Assembly (NCBI RefSeq): GCF_003339505.1
Contig: NZ_QPIW01000001.1
Coordinates: forward strand, 372,001 to 436,000
DNA: 64,000 nucleotides
From: Runella aurantiaca
GTDB lineage: Bacteria; Bacteroidota; Bacteroidia; Cytophagales; Spirosomataceae
Direction of reading: 5' to 3'
Made by a program: the position numbers and the translations under genes. The notes below the pieces were generated by a model. It saw nothing but the letters and a program-made list of their open reading frames with translations, was not told where the DNA came from and ran no database searches. Shown here one piece after another: positions 40,141 to 50,246 of this stretch; the first letter of the stretch is position 1; each line of letters begins with the position of its first letter.

Positions 40141-41031
40141 ATGTCTATTCGGAAAGGAATTATTCTGGCAGGGGGAAGCGGAAGCCGATTACGTCCGCTG
40201 ACAGATTTTTTTTGTAAGCAATTACTGCCTGTTTATGATAAGCCGATGATTTATTATCCGCTTAGTACATTGATGCTTTTAGGTATTAAAGATATTTTGA
40301 TTATCAGCACGCCGAAAGATACGCCGATTCTTGAAGCTGCAATTGGATCCGGTGCCCATTTAGGTATCAACATTACCTACGCTGTTCAGGAACAGCCACG
40401 CGGTTTGGCTGATGCTTTTATTATTGCCGAAGATTTTATCGGTAACGATGCCGTCTGTCTCATGCTTGGTGATAACATTCTGCATATGGCAAGTATAGGG
40501 TGTGAATTTGCAGATTGCAGGAATCTGATAAAGGGTGCATATATTATCGGTATTCCATCCACGGAACCCCACCGTTTCGGGGTCATTGAGTATGATGAAC
40601 ATAAAAGGGTCATTTCCTTAGAGGAAAAGCCATTAAATCCTAAATCCGATATGGTATCTATCGGACTCTATTTTTATGATCGTACAGTTGTCCAAAAAGC
40701 AAAAAATCTTAAGCCGTCTGATCGGGGGGAGCTTGAGATTACAGAAATTAACAATATGTATCTTAAGGAAGGCAACCTGCGTTGTAAGTTTTTGTCACGT
40801 GGTTCGACATGGATGGATGCCGGTGTTTTTGATTCAATTGTAGATGCAGGGGTTTATATGAGTATTGTCGAAGAGCACCTGGGACTGAAAATTGGCTGTA
40901 TCGAAGAAGTAGCATATATGATGGATAATATTACACTTGACGAATTATGTATCTTATCTGAAAAATATTGTAATAGCACCTATGGTGATTACTTGAAAAC
41001 GTTATGCACCAAACCATTTCTCAGGAAATAA
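40141..41031 (+). CDS. rfbA: glucose-1-phosphate thymidylyltransferase
   Basis: A 296-residue enzyme with the nucleotidyltransferase signature GGSGSRLRPLTDFFCKQLLPVYDKPMIYYPL. Further conserved blocks are YAVQEQPRGLADAF, LMLGDNIL and DRGELEITEINNMY, with WMDAGVFDSI near the end. Length and motifs are those of RmlA/RfbA. It makes dTDP-glucose from dTTP and glucose-1-phosphate, the first step to dTDP-rhamnose and other dTDP-sugars. The remaining rml genes are not in the window, so the product must feed a pathway encoded elsewhere or substitute for a chromosomal copy. Confidence 0.93.
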   Translation: MSIRKGIILAGGSGSRLRPLTDFFCKQLLPVYDKPMIYYPLSTLMLLGIKDILIISTPKDTPILEAAIGSGAHLGINITYAVQEQPRGLADAFIIAEDFIGNDAVCLMLGDNILHMASIGCEFADCRNLIKGAYIIGIPSTEPHRFGVIEYDEHKRVISLEEKPLNPKSDMVSIGLYFYDRTVVQKAKNLKPSDRGELEITEINNMYLKEGNLRCKFLSRGSTWMDAGVFDSIVDAGVYMSIVEEHLGLKIGCIEEVAYMMDNITLDELCILSEKYCNSTYGDYLKTLCTKPFLRK

Positions 41032-41174
41032 TATGGGGAAATAATTTTTAATTTACATAGAATACTATTTATAAAATTATCTATTTAATGATTTGGCAAA
41101 TATCGCTATACATTTACTCACAATACTACTTAACAATGTAGTATTTTATACTGATGAATTGTGAGATAAATAAT

Positions 41175-42491
41175 ATGGCTAAGATTTTATTCTCTGCTTT
41201 TTCAAACGTTACATGGACACCCGAAAAGCATCTTGACTCTTTTGTTGAAGGTTTTATACGATCTCTTGCTCGCAGCGGTAACGAGGTGTTGAACATTCGT
41301 ACTAATGACTTCGTTAAGCATCCGATTACATCCAAACTTATACCTTTTATTGATAAGGCTGAATTACAAAAAAAGATTAAAGACTTTAATCCCGATCTGA
41401 TTATTACTTTTAATAATTCATTCCCTTTTGAAGAGGTAGTATCGGAAACGAATTGCCCCATTGCGCTCTATGTAGCAGATGGTCCGGATTTTTTCGCATT
41501 TAAAGATCTGATTTCAAAATATGCTGACAGATATCATTTTTTTAAAATGAACGAAAATATATATAATACATTATTGCGTTCCTTCCCCAATATTAACCCT
41601 GATCGATTTTTTGATTTCGGTTATGCAACGGATTTTAATGCAAGAGAAGTTGAGCAGAATATTAATATTTCCTTTCTTGGTTCAATACCAAATTACACAC
41701 ATCAGTTAGTGCACTATTTTCAAAGAAAGAAATCCAATGCCCTTAAAGATGATTTTTTTAAAGAATTTAATAACTTTAAAAACGATGTATTCTCAAAAAT
41801 AAATGTTGACCTTCCTGATTTTCACGATCATATGCGAATTGAAACACTGGCCGTCTTTTTGATTACTACTAAAGATCGTTTTTTTACACTCTCAGCCCTG
41901 TCTGATTTAGGTTTGGTAATAAAAGGATATGAAACAATTTGTGAAGCAGGGATGTATAACTACGAATTATTAAATTCCTATGTATTTGATTTGTGTGTAT
42001 CAATCGATCAATCAGAGAATTTTTATAATCAAAGTAAGATATCAATGAATTTGCCGAATGCACGTGCTACTGATGGATTCAGTTGGAGAGTTCCTGATAT
42101 CTTAAGTTCCAATTCTGTCTTGTTATCTCCACGGACAAACGAACTAAAGAAACTGATGGAGGGATATATTGATTTGCCGATGTATGAATCTCCTTCTGAA
42201 GCAAGAGAAATTGCACAAAAACTTTTAAAAGATCCCGTATGGAGAAAAGACATTTCATTGGCTTCACAACAAATGATCAGGGATAAATGTAAATTTGAAG
42301 ATAAATTTAAAGTTATGGAAGATCATTTCAATATCAATTTGACACGAAATACAACAGCTGCTGAAGTCAAAGAACTGCCGGTAGTTAATATTGCCGGTTT
42401 GAAATATGATTCAATTTCTAAACTTCGTAAATATATCGCACCTTATTTATCACCTGAACTTAAGATGTTAATAAAACGCTTTATTCACTGA
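41175..42491 (+). CDS. glycosyltransferase (CgeB/GT4-like)
   Basis: Read from ATG 41175 (438 residues). N-terminal Rossmann half: ILFSAFSNVTWTPEKHL, PDLIITFNNSFPFEEV. C-terminal half: NISFLGSIPN, YNQSKISMNLPNARATDGFSWR, VPDILSSNSVLLSPRTNELKKL, IAQKLLKDPVWRKDI. The 'small half' pattern SFRxxDxLASN…PR..EL is that of CgeB-like and Glyco_trans_1_2 enzymes found in surface-glycan clusters. Substrate unknown. It follows rfbA by about 140 bases on the same strand. Confidence 0.65.
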   Translation: MAKILFSAFSNVTWTPEKHLDSFVEGFIRSLARSGNEVLNIRTNDFVKHPITSKLIPFIDKAELQKKIKDFNPDLIITFNNSFPFEEVVSETNCPIALYVADGPDFFAFKDLISKYADRYHFFKMNENIYNTLLRSFPNINPDRFFDFGYATDFNAREVEQNINISFLGSIPNYTHQLVHYFQRKKSNALKDDFFKEFNNFKNDVFSKINVDLPDFHDHMRIETLAVFLITTKDRFFTLSALSDLGLVIKGYETICEAGMYNYELLNSYVFDLCVSIDQSENFYNQSKISMNLPNARATDGFSWRVPDILSSNSVLLSPRTNELKKLMEGYIDLPMYESPSEAREIAQKLLKDPVWRKDISLASQQMIRDKCKFEDKFKVMEDHFNINLTRNTTAAEVKELPVVNIAGLKYDSISKLRKYIAPYLSPELKMLIKRFIH

Positions 42492-42620
42492 TGACAATAT
42501 TATTGTTAAGAGAAAGATATTTTTAAATATGCTCTTTTAAAGCAATAAATTTATGATATAAATTGTATTTTCTGAGTAATGCCGGAAATTATTGTCACAC
42601 AAGTTGTAGGGGAAGATATA

Positions 42621-43310
42621 ATGTCAATAGAAAATGATGAGAATTATAGTTCTTATTATAAGAAGCAGGATATAGTTAAGGTTTACCCAAACGAATTTGC
42701 AATCAGAAGTTTTCTTGGATCCTATCCTAACCACAAAATAAACAAAGCAGATCTGATAGGTAAAAATATTTTAGATCTTGGATTTGGAGATGGCAGAAAC
42801 ATTCCACTTTTAGCAGATCTGGGTCTTAAAATTCACGGAATTGAAGTCACTCAAGAAATTTGTGACTATATTACTGAGCGTATGGCTGACAATGGCATTG
42901 TGATGGAAGCGCGGGTTGGCCGAAACTCTACAATCCCTTATCCTGATGCTTATTTTGACAATATCCTTGCATGCAGCGCTTGTTATTATATTGATCCCGG
43001 TCAAAATTATAGTGATAATCTAACCGAGATTGCCCGTGTAATGAAATCAGGCGGTTTATTCATTCATTCCGTTCCAATGAGTTCAACTTTTATTTTAGAA
43101 AATGCGAAAGATTTGGGTAATGGACATATGGAAGTTACCCGGGATCCATACGGTGTTAGAGTTGGGCAGGTTCTTAAAAAATTTGATAGTGTTGAAGAAA
43201 TTGAGAAAGAACTGGCACCATGGTTTACAGATATAACGGTGGGCAGTTGTCGTGATGATTATTGGGGAAGTAAAGTACATCTTTGGCTTATAGTTTGCCG
43301 TCGAAAATAA
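42621..43310 (+). CDS. class I SAM-dependent methyltransferase
   Basis: Read from ATG 42621, which has GGGGA nearby (229 residues); an in-frame ATG at 42579 is an alternative. Motif I is ILDLGFGDGRNI, motif II region LKIHGIEVTQE, motif IV YFDNILACSACYYI, and GGLFIHSVPM is post-IV. It has the size of sugar or small-molecule methyltransferases and belongs by position to the glycan set, where it may methylate a sugar. A bidirectional hairpin follows and separates it from the convergent TPP enzyme. Confidence 0.8.
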   Translation: MSIENDENYSSYYKKQDIVKVYPNEFAIRSFLGSYPNHKINKADLIGKNILDLGFGDGRNIPLLADLGLKIHGIEVTQEICDYITERMADNGIVMEARVGRNSTIPYPDAYFDNILACSACYYIDPGQNYSDNLTEIARVMKSGGLFIHSVPMSSTFILENAKDLGNGHMEVTRDPYGVRVGQVLKKFDSVEEIEKELAPWFTDITVGSCRDDYWGSKVHLWLIVCRRK

Positions 43311-43317
43311 ATTAAAA

Positions 43318-43354
43318 TCATTGAAACGAGTCCCTGTAGGGCTCGCTTCAATGA
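43318..43354. terminator. bidirectional hairpin between convergent genes
   Basis: Arms TCATTGAAACGAGTCC and GGGCTCGCTTCAATGA pair over about 16 bases with two mismatches that can form G-U pairs. It lies between the methyltransferase (plus) and TPP enzyme (minus). Confidence 0.7.
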
Positions 43355-43410
43355 TAAAAGAACAAATTTGATTCAATTGCCGTTATCTCCGTGAATTCAG
43401 GAGCAATTCG

Positions 43411-45084
43411 TTACACTATTTTTTCAGCAGAAAAAATTTCAGATTCATCATATCTATTTGAAAGAAGGGAATCAAAGGCGATTCTCAGATCAATTAAATG
43501 TGGTTTCTTATCTTCTAAAATAGTTTTAAGCAAAGGAATTTGTTCTTCATTTTCTATTCTAAAATACCCAAGATTATAAGTAGCTGCAAGCTTTTCCAAA
43601 TCAACACAGACAAAGTCCTCTGTAGATGAACCGTAATAAATTTCATTATAGTAACGTTTTTGAACTTCTCTCATCATGCCTAAAGAGTTATTATTAAATA
43701 CTATACATTTTATAGGAAGCTGCCGTTGGCCTACAAGCATAAGTTCCTGTAGGTTCATTTGCAGTCCGCCATCTCCTGTAAACGCTATTATTTGCGAATC
43801 AGGGCAGGCGAACGTAGCAGCAATGGAAGCCGGTAAAGAGTAGCCCATACTTCCCAATCCGCTGGAGTTAAGAAGTCTTTGCTTTCCTTTTTTACGAAAG
43901 GCTTGTGTAACCCACATTTGATTTTGTCCAACGTCATTTGTAATTACTGTATCATTATTAAAAATAGCAGAAAGTAACTTTACAGCACGTACAGGGTCGA
44001 GTCCTTCTTTACTCATATGTGTTGTAGCACAATATTTATCTTCCCAATTTTGAATTTGCACATGCCAGGCACTAAAATCAGGAAGTTGTACATCCTTTAT
44101 CTTAATATTGATTTGATCCAGAAATGGTTTAATCGCTGATTGAACACTAATATCTTCAGACATAACTCTATTGAGTTCGCTGTTGTCGATATCCACATGA
44201 ATTACTTTTGCATTTGTATAGGCTTCAGGTTTTTTTCCAACCTGTCGCTGGCCAAGGCGAGCACCTAATACAATTAATAAATCTGCATTTTGTACGGCTA
44301 AATTTGAAAAGGTATTTCCGTGCAAGCCGGAAAAGCTGTAGGAATTAGAAACCGCATCTATACCATTTAAAGTGGTTACTACCGGTATATTGGTAATGGT
44401 AACAAAATATTCAAGCGCTTCTACTGCCTGCCCAAGTTGAATTCCTCCACCGGCCAATACAATTGGTCTTTTTGCATTTTGGATAGATTGGATAATATCG
44501 GGGATAGCTTTATAATCAAATGAAGGCGGCGGGGGATAAGAGAACCCTATTAATTCGTCAGGGGCAATTTCCTGAAATTGTAAATCAATAGGAATGTCAA
44601 GCAAAACGGCACCCGGGCGGCCATTACAGGCAAAATAAAAGGCTTTTTCCAGCTCTTCCCGTATAAGATTTTTATCATATACAGTAGCAGCATATTTTGT
44701 AATTGGCTTAACAATAGTTACAATATCAAGATCCTGAAAACCATTTTGTCTGCTTCCGTTTTGTCTCAGAGTATTCGCAGCATAATCCTGCCCGGTAATA
44801 AAAAGAGTAGGTACAGAATCTAAATGTGCATTTGCTATCCCTGTAACCAGATTGGTCGCTCCCGGACCGGATGTTGCTATTGCAACCCCAATGTTACCGG
44901 TTAAACGCCCGTATGCATCCGCACAAAATGCCGATGCTTGCTCATGATAATTTTGAATATAAGAAATTTTACCCGTATCAATAAAAGAGTGTATTAGTTT
45001 TAATATTGCTCCTCCCGTATAGCCAAAAACATGTTGAACATTTTTTTTTACTAAAAAATTAGCAATATAATCTGAAACTAACAT
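43411..45084 (-). CDS. thiamine-diphosphate enzyme, acetolactate-synthase-like
   Basis: A 557-residue protein with the three domains of the acetohydroxyacid synthase family. The N-terminal pyrimidine-binding domain has the cofactor-activating Glu in NYHEQASAFCADAYGR. The middle domain has KRPIVLAGGGIQLGQA. The C-terminal PP domain has GDGGLQMNLQELMLVGQRQLPIKCIVFNNN, the TPP motif GDG-x(n)-NN. It could be the large subunit of ALS, but the location in a sugar cluster also fits related TPP enzymes that build branched or unusual sugars. No regulatory small subunit lies beside it. It reads against the other glycan genes. Confidence 0.85.
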   Translation of the reverse strand: MLVSDYIANFLVKKNVQHVFGYTGGAILKLIHSFIDTGKISYIQNYHEQASAFCADAYGRLTGNIGVAIATSGPGATNLVTGIANAHLDSVPTLFITGQDYAANTLRQNGSRQNGFQDLDIVTIVKPITKYAATVYDKNLIREELEKAFYFACNGRPGAVLLDIPIDLQFQEIAPDELIGFSYPPPPSFDYKAIPDIIQSIQNAKRPIVLAGGGIQLGQAVEALEYFVTITNIPVVTTLNGIDAVSNSYSFSGLHGNTFSNLAVQNADLLIVLGARLGQRQVGKKPEAYTNAKVIHVDIDNSELNRVMSEDISVQSAIKPFLDQINIKIKDVQLPDFSAWHVQIQNWEDKYCATTHMSKEGLDPVRAVKLLSAIFNNDTVITNDVGQNQMWVTQAFRKKGKQRLLNSSGLGSMGYSLPASIAATFACPDSQIIAFTGDGGLQMNLQELMLVGQRQLPIKCIVFNNNSLGMMREVQKRYYNEIYYGSSTEDFVCVDLEKLAATYNLGYFRIENEEQIPLLKTILEDKKPHLIDLRIAFDSLLSNRYDESEIFSAEKIV

Positions 45085-45397
45085 TCATAATCCTGGGAAT
45101 ATTACTTGTGGGTAGATGTAAGAATTTTACAGCCAGTTGTCTGTTCTGACAACAGATACGTTACTATTTATTATTCGCTGCCGGATATGAAAACCCGTAT
45201 CGAGTCGACCGGTAAAAAGGACCGAATTCAGGCATTGAGAATTAGTATCAGCAAAACAGTGACTTAATTTAACCAATATTAATATGTTATAAAACATGGA
45301 TTTATTTCATAAAACCGCTTCCGTCCGCCCCCTTCCAAACCCTTTGAAAACAAAGCCTTTTTTTGCTATACTCAATGCGTCACTTGGGGAGGACACT

Positions 45398-46048
45398 ATG
45401 AATACAATTCAAAAAGCCGGCTTTTATGCCTTCAGTGCTTTAACGATGCTTGCACAGGGGTGCGGCAAAAACAGCGACCCTACGCCTGTCGGGCCCATTG
45501 AACCGACAAAAACCGTTGATGCCGCCGTAGTTTTCAACGTAGGTCAAAACGATAAACTGAAAGTATTCGGAGCCTATGACGCGGCTACCAATACCATCAT
45601 GAACGATTTTGATCTGCAGTTTAATACGCCTTCGGGAAGCATTATCACCGGGCTGGATCTGAATGAGCCCTATAAGCTTGTCGTGCCGGATAATCTGCAA
45701 ATTGCGCCGGAATCGCCTGCCAATGCGGCATCCCCTAACTTTGCTGCCAAAGATCCCAACAAAGCTATTTTAACGGTAATTGCCAAAGACGGTTCATTCG
45801 GGACCATTGATGTGATGGATCCTGAAACAAAGAAGCTGGTCAGACAGAATGTGGTGGCCATTACCGTAAAAACCGATGATAAGACGGGTATCGCTACCGA
45901 GGGAATGACTAAAGCCATTAAGACCTCCGGCGGATTCAATGGTTTGTTGGAAAGCGTCCGAAAAAATACGGGGACATTGTTGAATACCAAAGCCAGTGTA
46001 AGTGGCTTCAGTACCAATGCCACGTATGTACCTTATGCCGGGCAATGA
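45398..46048 (+). CDS. small lipoprotein of unknown function
   Basis: Read from ATG 45398 because GGGGAGG stands 6-12 bases upstream (216 residues); the frame is open from 45296. The signal peptide ends in a lipobox-like LAQGC with the Cys at ~22, then a low-complexity GKNSDPTPVGPIEPTK spacer. The mature part is beta-rich with acidic and Thr residues (AAVVFNVGQNDKLKVFGAYD, NFAAKDPNKAILTVIAKDG). No family recognised. Its neighbour on the minus strand is another lipoprotein. Confidence 0.65.
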   Translation: MNTIQKAGFYAFSALTMLAQGCGKNSDPTPVGPIEPTKTVDAAVVFNVGQNDKLKVFGAYDAATNTIMNDFDLQFNTPSGSIITGLDLNEPYKLVVPDNLQIAPESPANAASPNFAAKDPNKAILTVIAKDGSFGTIDVMDPETKKLVRQNVVAITVKTDDKTGIATEGMTKAIKTSGGFNGLLESVRKNTGTLLNTKASVSGFSTNATYVPYAGQ

Positions 46049-46082
46049 TCCTGCATTGAAATAAAAAGCGGCGTCAGCGATT

Positions 46083-48407
46083 TTATCTTACGAGATCGCA
46101 CGGATTGCCAATAGAAACAGGAGTGCCGCCGATGGGGTTTTTGATCCAATCGGCCAATGCCCGAGAAGCGGAGCCCGCTTCGACCAGTTCATTGCCCGTC
46201 GTTCCGGCAATTCCCGCCGTGGCCCACAGGGAAGCAAACTCACCGCTGGAATAGACCCTGAGTTGACCGCCTTTGCCCACAAATGAGCTGATGGCATCAC
46301 TGAGCAGGTCATAGGGTCGGTTATAGGCCTGACCCGATAAGGCCGGGCAACTTATCGTTGAAGTATAATTGTTGTTGCCATTGGTCAGCGCGTAACCGAA
46401 CACCATCAGGCGCGGGGTTTTGGCCGCTGCCAGATCACAAATGGAACCTGTATCGGTAAACAGCGCCAGTGAGTTGCCGTTACTTACCCGATCCACTGTG
46501 ATGGTGACATCGGGCGGCAAATTTTTGGTGACCGCGGCCAGATAACTTTCCAGCAAAAGCTCATAGTTGCCGCCGCTGATGGTAATATCCGTGGGTCCTT
46601 TGCTTGCATCCACCAAACAACGTCCTGAACAGGTTTTGGGCTGGTCATCCCCCAGTAATGGATGACAGGTTCCGGTGCCCGCTACACATTGCAGATTACG
46701 CAGGGTAAAGGTTCCTCCCAACAGGCTCGCCAGCGGGCGCGAGGAGGTTTGATCGACCACAATTCTAATTTCGGAAGACGATTCCACTTTACAGGGTTCT
46801 CCCGTGTTATCGCAGGCCACGACTTTATTATCCATCGAACTTGGATCGCGACGCTCCATGGCTGCGGCCAATTTTAAGGCCCATTCGGTGTTCGTATCGG
46901 CGGCATCCAGCTCCGCCCGCGTCGTATCGGGGACAATAAATCCTTTTTCATCGGCCATATCCTTGATTTCCTGCCGACTGTCATTGGTGGATATTGTACT
47001 TGTACTCCAATCTGCGGTCCCCGGGATCGCGGGACGCCAGTCGAGAGCGGCCGGTTTTACCATGGTCATACGGCGAACCACGGGCAATCGGCCTGCCGCA
47101 TTGCCCACGGGACAGGCCACAGTTGTATTCACCGTTGTGGAACATTTCGCCCCTGCATAAGCGATATGATACAGTGTCTGGGATTGGCGGACGAGCTCTT
47201 CGCCTGATCCATTGTTGCGATATAAGTTACAACGCCGCACCTGATAACGCGCCGTGAGATCGCCTGTCCAGTTCCGGCCGCAGTCTTGGGATGCACCACC
47301 ACCAACCACATTGCCCGCCCCATCAAGTTGCAACGGCCGCTGTGGATTGACTACATAGTAAGGCGTTTGCGCCGAACTTTGCTCACAGCGGTAATAGGTG
47401 CCCTTGGGCACCTCCGGATTGGTCACCGGCGCTGCCGTGCAATCCCCGCCCGAACCACGGCACTTAAAATCATAAAAGCCGTTGGGGTTATTATCCTCGA
47501 GCAACACCCGCATATTCTTCGCCTGCATCGCCAGCGGGCTGTCTGCCGGTTTGGCGAGCACATCCGTCGGATCACGGCAGAACGCAGTGATCTCATCCGC
47601 TGTGGCCGGACCATCGGCGGCCGTATCGCAGTCCCAGGTTTTATTGATGCGGGCTTTTTTGTTCGGGGTCTTATCGCCGCCGATCAGGATCTCGCCCTCT
47701 TCATGCTCCTCGGAGAGCGGATCATACTGCAACTGGCATTTCTGCTCGCGCTTGATCACCCCGTCAAAGCCGCTGGGGCACGGTATGGTTATATAGCGCG
47801 CCACCGTCGGCCAGGTCACCTCCTTGCGGTCAGGCAAGGCCGTATCGTTATAGTCAAAGCCCGCTGCAAAGATCGGTGAGCCGGGCAGAATATCAGCATC
47901 GACACTGTTGCAGTCAGCGACAGTCTGGGTGAGCACGGGCAGTTCGGTAACACCATTGGTAGTGCGAATGCCTACATTCTCGCCGCCAAAGCGCAACGCC
48001 ATCGCCCGCATCATGCTCCCTCCAATCACCGCCAGGGGCGGCAGGCCGCGCGGCTGGCGGTTAAAGTAAGCCAGCGTACCAAAGGCACCACAGGGTTTAA
48101 CTACCACACCGACGGGATGCACCGGCTTGGGACGCCTATCTTCGGGAATGGTTGGCAGGGTGGTTAAAGCGGTATCGCCTAAGGGTGATTTACGCACCGT
48201 TGCAAAGGCCATGTTATAGGCGGTTTGATTCTGGGCGGCCTGGACCAGGCTCATCCCCGCATTCTCCACCGCCGCACGCTGGTTGATCGCATTGTACCGC
48301 GCTGCCACGTCCCCTTCGCCCGGTAAACAGGCCGTTATCGCCGGCACTGCCAACAGGCAAAGCAGGGTGTAGAGACAGGTCTTTGTCAGGGATGATCTTG
48401 GAGGCAT
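46083..48407 (-). CDS. large cysteine-containing lipoprotein, possibly for mating or surface contact
   Basis: A 774-residue protein with signal peptide and lipobox (LLAVPAITAC, Cys27). The mature part is GC-rich in coding and contains many cysteines in small clusters (TIPCPSGFDGVIKREQKC, WDCDT, CRGSGGDCTA, CRLV-like LVDASKG with CSGRC). Cysteine-rich exported proteins of this size occur in type IV conjugation systems (TraN/TraU type). No other transfer gene is found near it, so this is only a suggestion. Composition differs sharply from the AT-rich glycan genes beside it, a sign of separate origin. Confidence 0.65.
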   Translation of the reverse strand: MPPRSSLTKTCLYTLLCLLAVPAITACLPGEGDVAARYNAINQRAAVENAGMSLVQAAQNQTAYNMAFATVRKSPLGDTALTTLPTIPEDRRPKPVHPVGVVVKPCGAFGTLAYFNRQPRGLPPLAVIGGSMMRAMALRFGGENVGIRTTNGVTELPVLTQTVADCNSVDADILPGSPIFAAGFDYNDTALPDRKEVTWPTVARYITIPCPSGFDGVIKREQKCQLQYDPLSEEHEEGEILIGGDKTPNKKARINKTWDCDTAADGPATADEITAFCRDPTDVLAKPADSPLAMQAKNMRVLLEDNNPNGFYDFKCRGSGGDCTAAPVTNPEVPKGTYYRCEQSSAQTPYYVVNPQRPLQLDGAGNVVGGGASQDCGRNWTGDLTARYQVRRCNLYRNNGSGEELVRQSQTLYHIAYAGAKCSTTVNTTVACPVGNAAGRLPVVRRMTMVKPAALDWRPAIPGTADWSTSTISTNDSRQEIKDMADEKGFIVPDTTRAELDAADTNTEWALKLAAAMERRDPSSMDNKVVACDNTGEPCKVESSSEIRIVVDQTSSRPLASLLGGTFTLRNLQCVAGTGTCHPLLGDDQPKTCSGRCLVDASKGPTDITISGGNYELLLESYLAAVTKNLPPDVTITVDRVSNGNSLALFTDTGSICDLAAAKTPRLMVFGYALTNGNNNYTSTISCPALSGQAYNRPYDLLSDAISSFVGKGGQLRVYSSGEFASLWATAGIAGTTGNELVEAGSASRALADWIKNPIGGTPVSIGNPCDLVR

Positions 48408-48829
48408 TTCTCCTTCAAAATAGCCCGGAAAAATGGCTGATTTATTAATGGCTTACCGTTTTATCAGATTCCGGGTGCCGGTTACATCAATTTGCCATTG
48501 GCATGCAGTTCCCTTTGAAAAATAATGTCGTTGCTATGAAAATTTGCATGAATATAAATGGCTTTTGCTTCATTCAGGAGTGACAAATGCCGTTTTTTAT
48601 AAATGAAGCAACCCTTAAGCCGGGCGACTTAAAACCGCCTGCACAATAGGGGTATTGAAGAGAAGAACCGGCGGAATGATCCAGGTTCGTGGTTCAGCAT
48701 CTGAACTTGTCGGCAGGAGTGGGAACCCTGCCAAAGCTTTTCCAAGAGTTTACGGTTATGTTTCAACTAAGGCTGATTTTATACCTAATGAACGAAAGTG
48801 AAGTTGATGAACTTTTTTCGGCTGCTTTA
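48408..48829. other. intergenic stretch, nothing firm
   Basis: It should hold the promoter of the 774-residue lipoprotein (minus). A 20-codon frame from ATG 48588 is too weak to call. The remainder shows no hairpin or repeat that I trust. Confidence 0.3.
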
Positions 48830-49867
48830 TTACTCCCTATCCCTGTCTTTCCTACTGTCCAATGAGTCTTTCGAGGGAGTGACCTGATGATTCCTCATAG
48901 AATCATAGTTCAATTTCTGTGTAAAACGCGTCGAAGCACTCCTTTTCCCTTCCGTCGCATTATCCTTTGAGTATACGTTTTCTGTTTTAGAGGGGTAGTG
49001 CCCGGAGATTTCTTTTGGTTGTGGCTCATAGGAGACTGAAATAGCCGAATAAATAATGTTTCGCAGATCATGCGCTTTTTCACGATCAGGACAGGTCGCT
49101 TTAATTTGCTTTTCCAAAGACGACAGAACAGAGCTCCGAAAGGTTGATTTCGCTTTTTCCAACGAAGTAAATACCCTCCCAACGACAGCGGATTGGCGGG
49201 TGTTTCTCAAAGGAGGCTCCCCAATGGAAAAACGGGCGATCTCCTGATCTGTCTTTTGGAGGATGTGGCGGGCTGTATGCGCGGTATCGGTAAGGTATTC
49301 GTAGGAACCCGATGCTTTCGGTTGGTTTTCTTTCAAATGTGTTTTGTTGGAATTCTCTGTGGCAGGGAAATAATGCAGCGATTGTGTAAATCGTTTAGAC
49401 ATATGATAGTGATCTCTTACTCGATCCGAGGGGTGGTGTTCGGGTATACCGGAAGCGGAGTTACTCAAATCCTCGTGTGGTTTGTCATCAATTGTGGTTT
49501 GGGTTTTCTCTTCCGGCTTGTGAGCCGGCATTTCCATGTACAGGCTTCCTATGTCGAAACTGGCACTGTGCCGTATCCAGCGGGCCATTTGCCGGTCAGG
49601 ACAGACTCGCTTAATTTCCCTTTCTATGGCGGAGGCGGTGCTTCGGTAAAAGGCGTACTTCGCCTCCTGTAAGGAGTCAAACGTAAAATTTAACCGAGTT
49701 TGAGTAACCCGATCGAAGGGAATCCCCGGCTCAGGAAGATGACTTTCTGCATAACGGGTCGCTTCCTCATCCATGTGTTTGATAATATCACGGGTGGTCC
49801 GGGCCCATGTCCCAATGTATTCATAGCCATCGGGGTAGCTTTTGTCGAACTTGAAGGAATCTTTCAT
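48830..49867 (-). CDS. unknown protein with an internal tandem duplication
   Basis: Read from ATG 49865-49867 (345 residues; a frame from 49897 adds ten residues). Two ~90-residue units repeat: YEYIGTWARTTRDIIKHMDEEATRY … KRVCPDRQMARWIRH and YEYLTDTAHTARHILQKTDQEIARF … KATCPDREKAHDLRN. Each ends in a C-P-D-R block. A hydrophilic spacer (KPEEKTQTTIDDKP) separates them and a Ser/Lys-rich tail ends the protein. No signal peptide. The repeated helical unit may be a DNA- or protein-binding module. Family not recognised. Confidence 0.6.
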   Translation of the reverse strand: MKDSFKFDKSYPDGYEYIGTWARTTRDIIKHMDEEATRYAESHLPEPGIPFDRVTQTRLNFTFDSLQEAKYAFYRSTASAIEREIKRVCPDRQMARWIRHSASFDIGSLYMEMPAHKPEEKTQTTIDDKPHEDLSNSASGIPEHHPSDRVRDHYHMSKRFTQSLHYFPATENSNKTHLKENQPKASGSYEYLTDTAHTARHILQKTDQEIARFSIGEPPLRNTRQSAVVGRVFTSLEKAKSTFRSSVLSSLEKQIKATCPDREKAHDLRNIIYSAISVSYEPQPKEISGHYPSKTENVYSKDNATEGKRSASTRFTQKLNYDSMRNHQVTPSKDSLDSRKDRDRE

Positions 49868-50246
49868 GCTCAAGGAACGAACTGAGTGTAAAGACAAAAC
49901 AGATGAAAAAAACCATTACGTTTTTTCAGGGAAAAATAGGAAAAATCATTGAATAATACAGTAGCTGTACGGGTTAGGCGGCAGACTGTATCTTTTCTTA
50001 CTGCCCACTTATTCACTCCATTTAAATAGAGCTGAAACACTTTGGAGGCAATTAAAGATCGGGTGGCTAAATCCAATTGATTATTTTAACGAAGAAACAT
50101 TAGCCTTTGCAGTTAATAGATGTGATGTTTAGCCAATGTCGGAAATCATCTCAATATTAATTTTATACCCTTTAATGCAAAGTAATTTATCAGTGCTACT
50201 TACTTATAAAACACCTATATTATAAGAAGCAATAACCTTACGTGGC
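49868..50246. other. intergenic stretch, AT-rich, nothing firm
   Basis: It lies between two minus-strand genes and should hold the promoter of the duplicated-domain gene. No ORF, strong hairpin or repeat is seen. Confidence 0.3.

Noticed and set aside
47286-47879. 197-codon plus-strand ORF with Arg/His-rich product
   Set aside because: It lies wholly antisense to the 774-residue lipoprotein; GC-rich coding DNA gives long shadow frames, and the product has no protein-like motif.
48588-48650. 20-codon ORF upstream of the large lipoprotein
   Set aside because: Too short, no partner or conserved feature; not supported.
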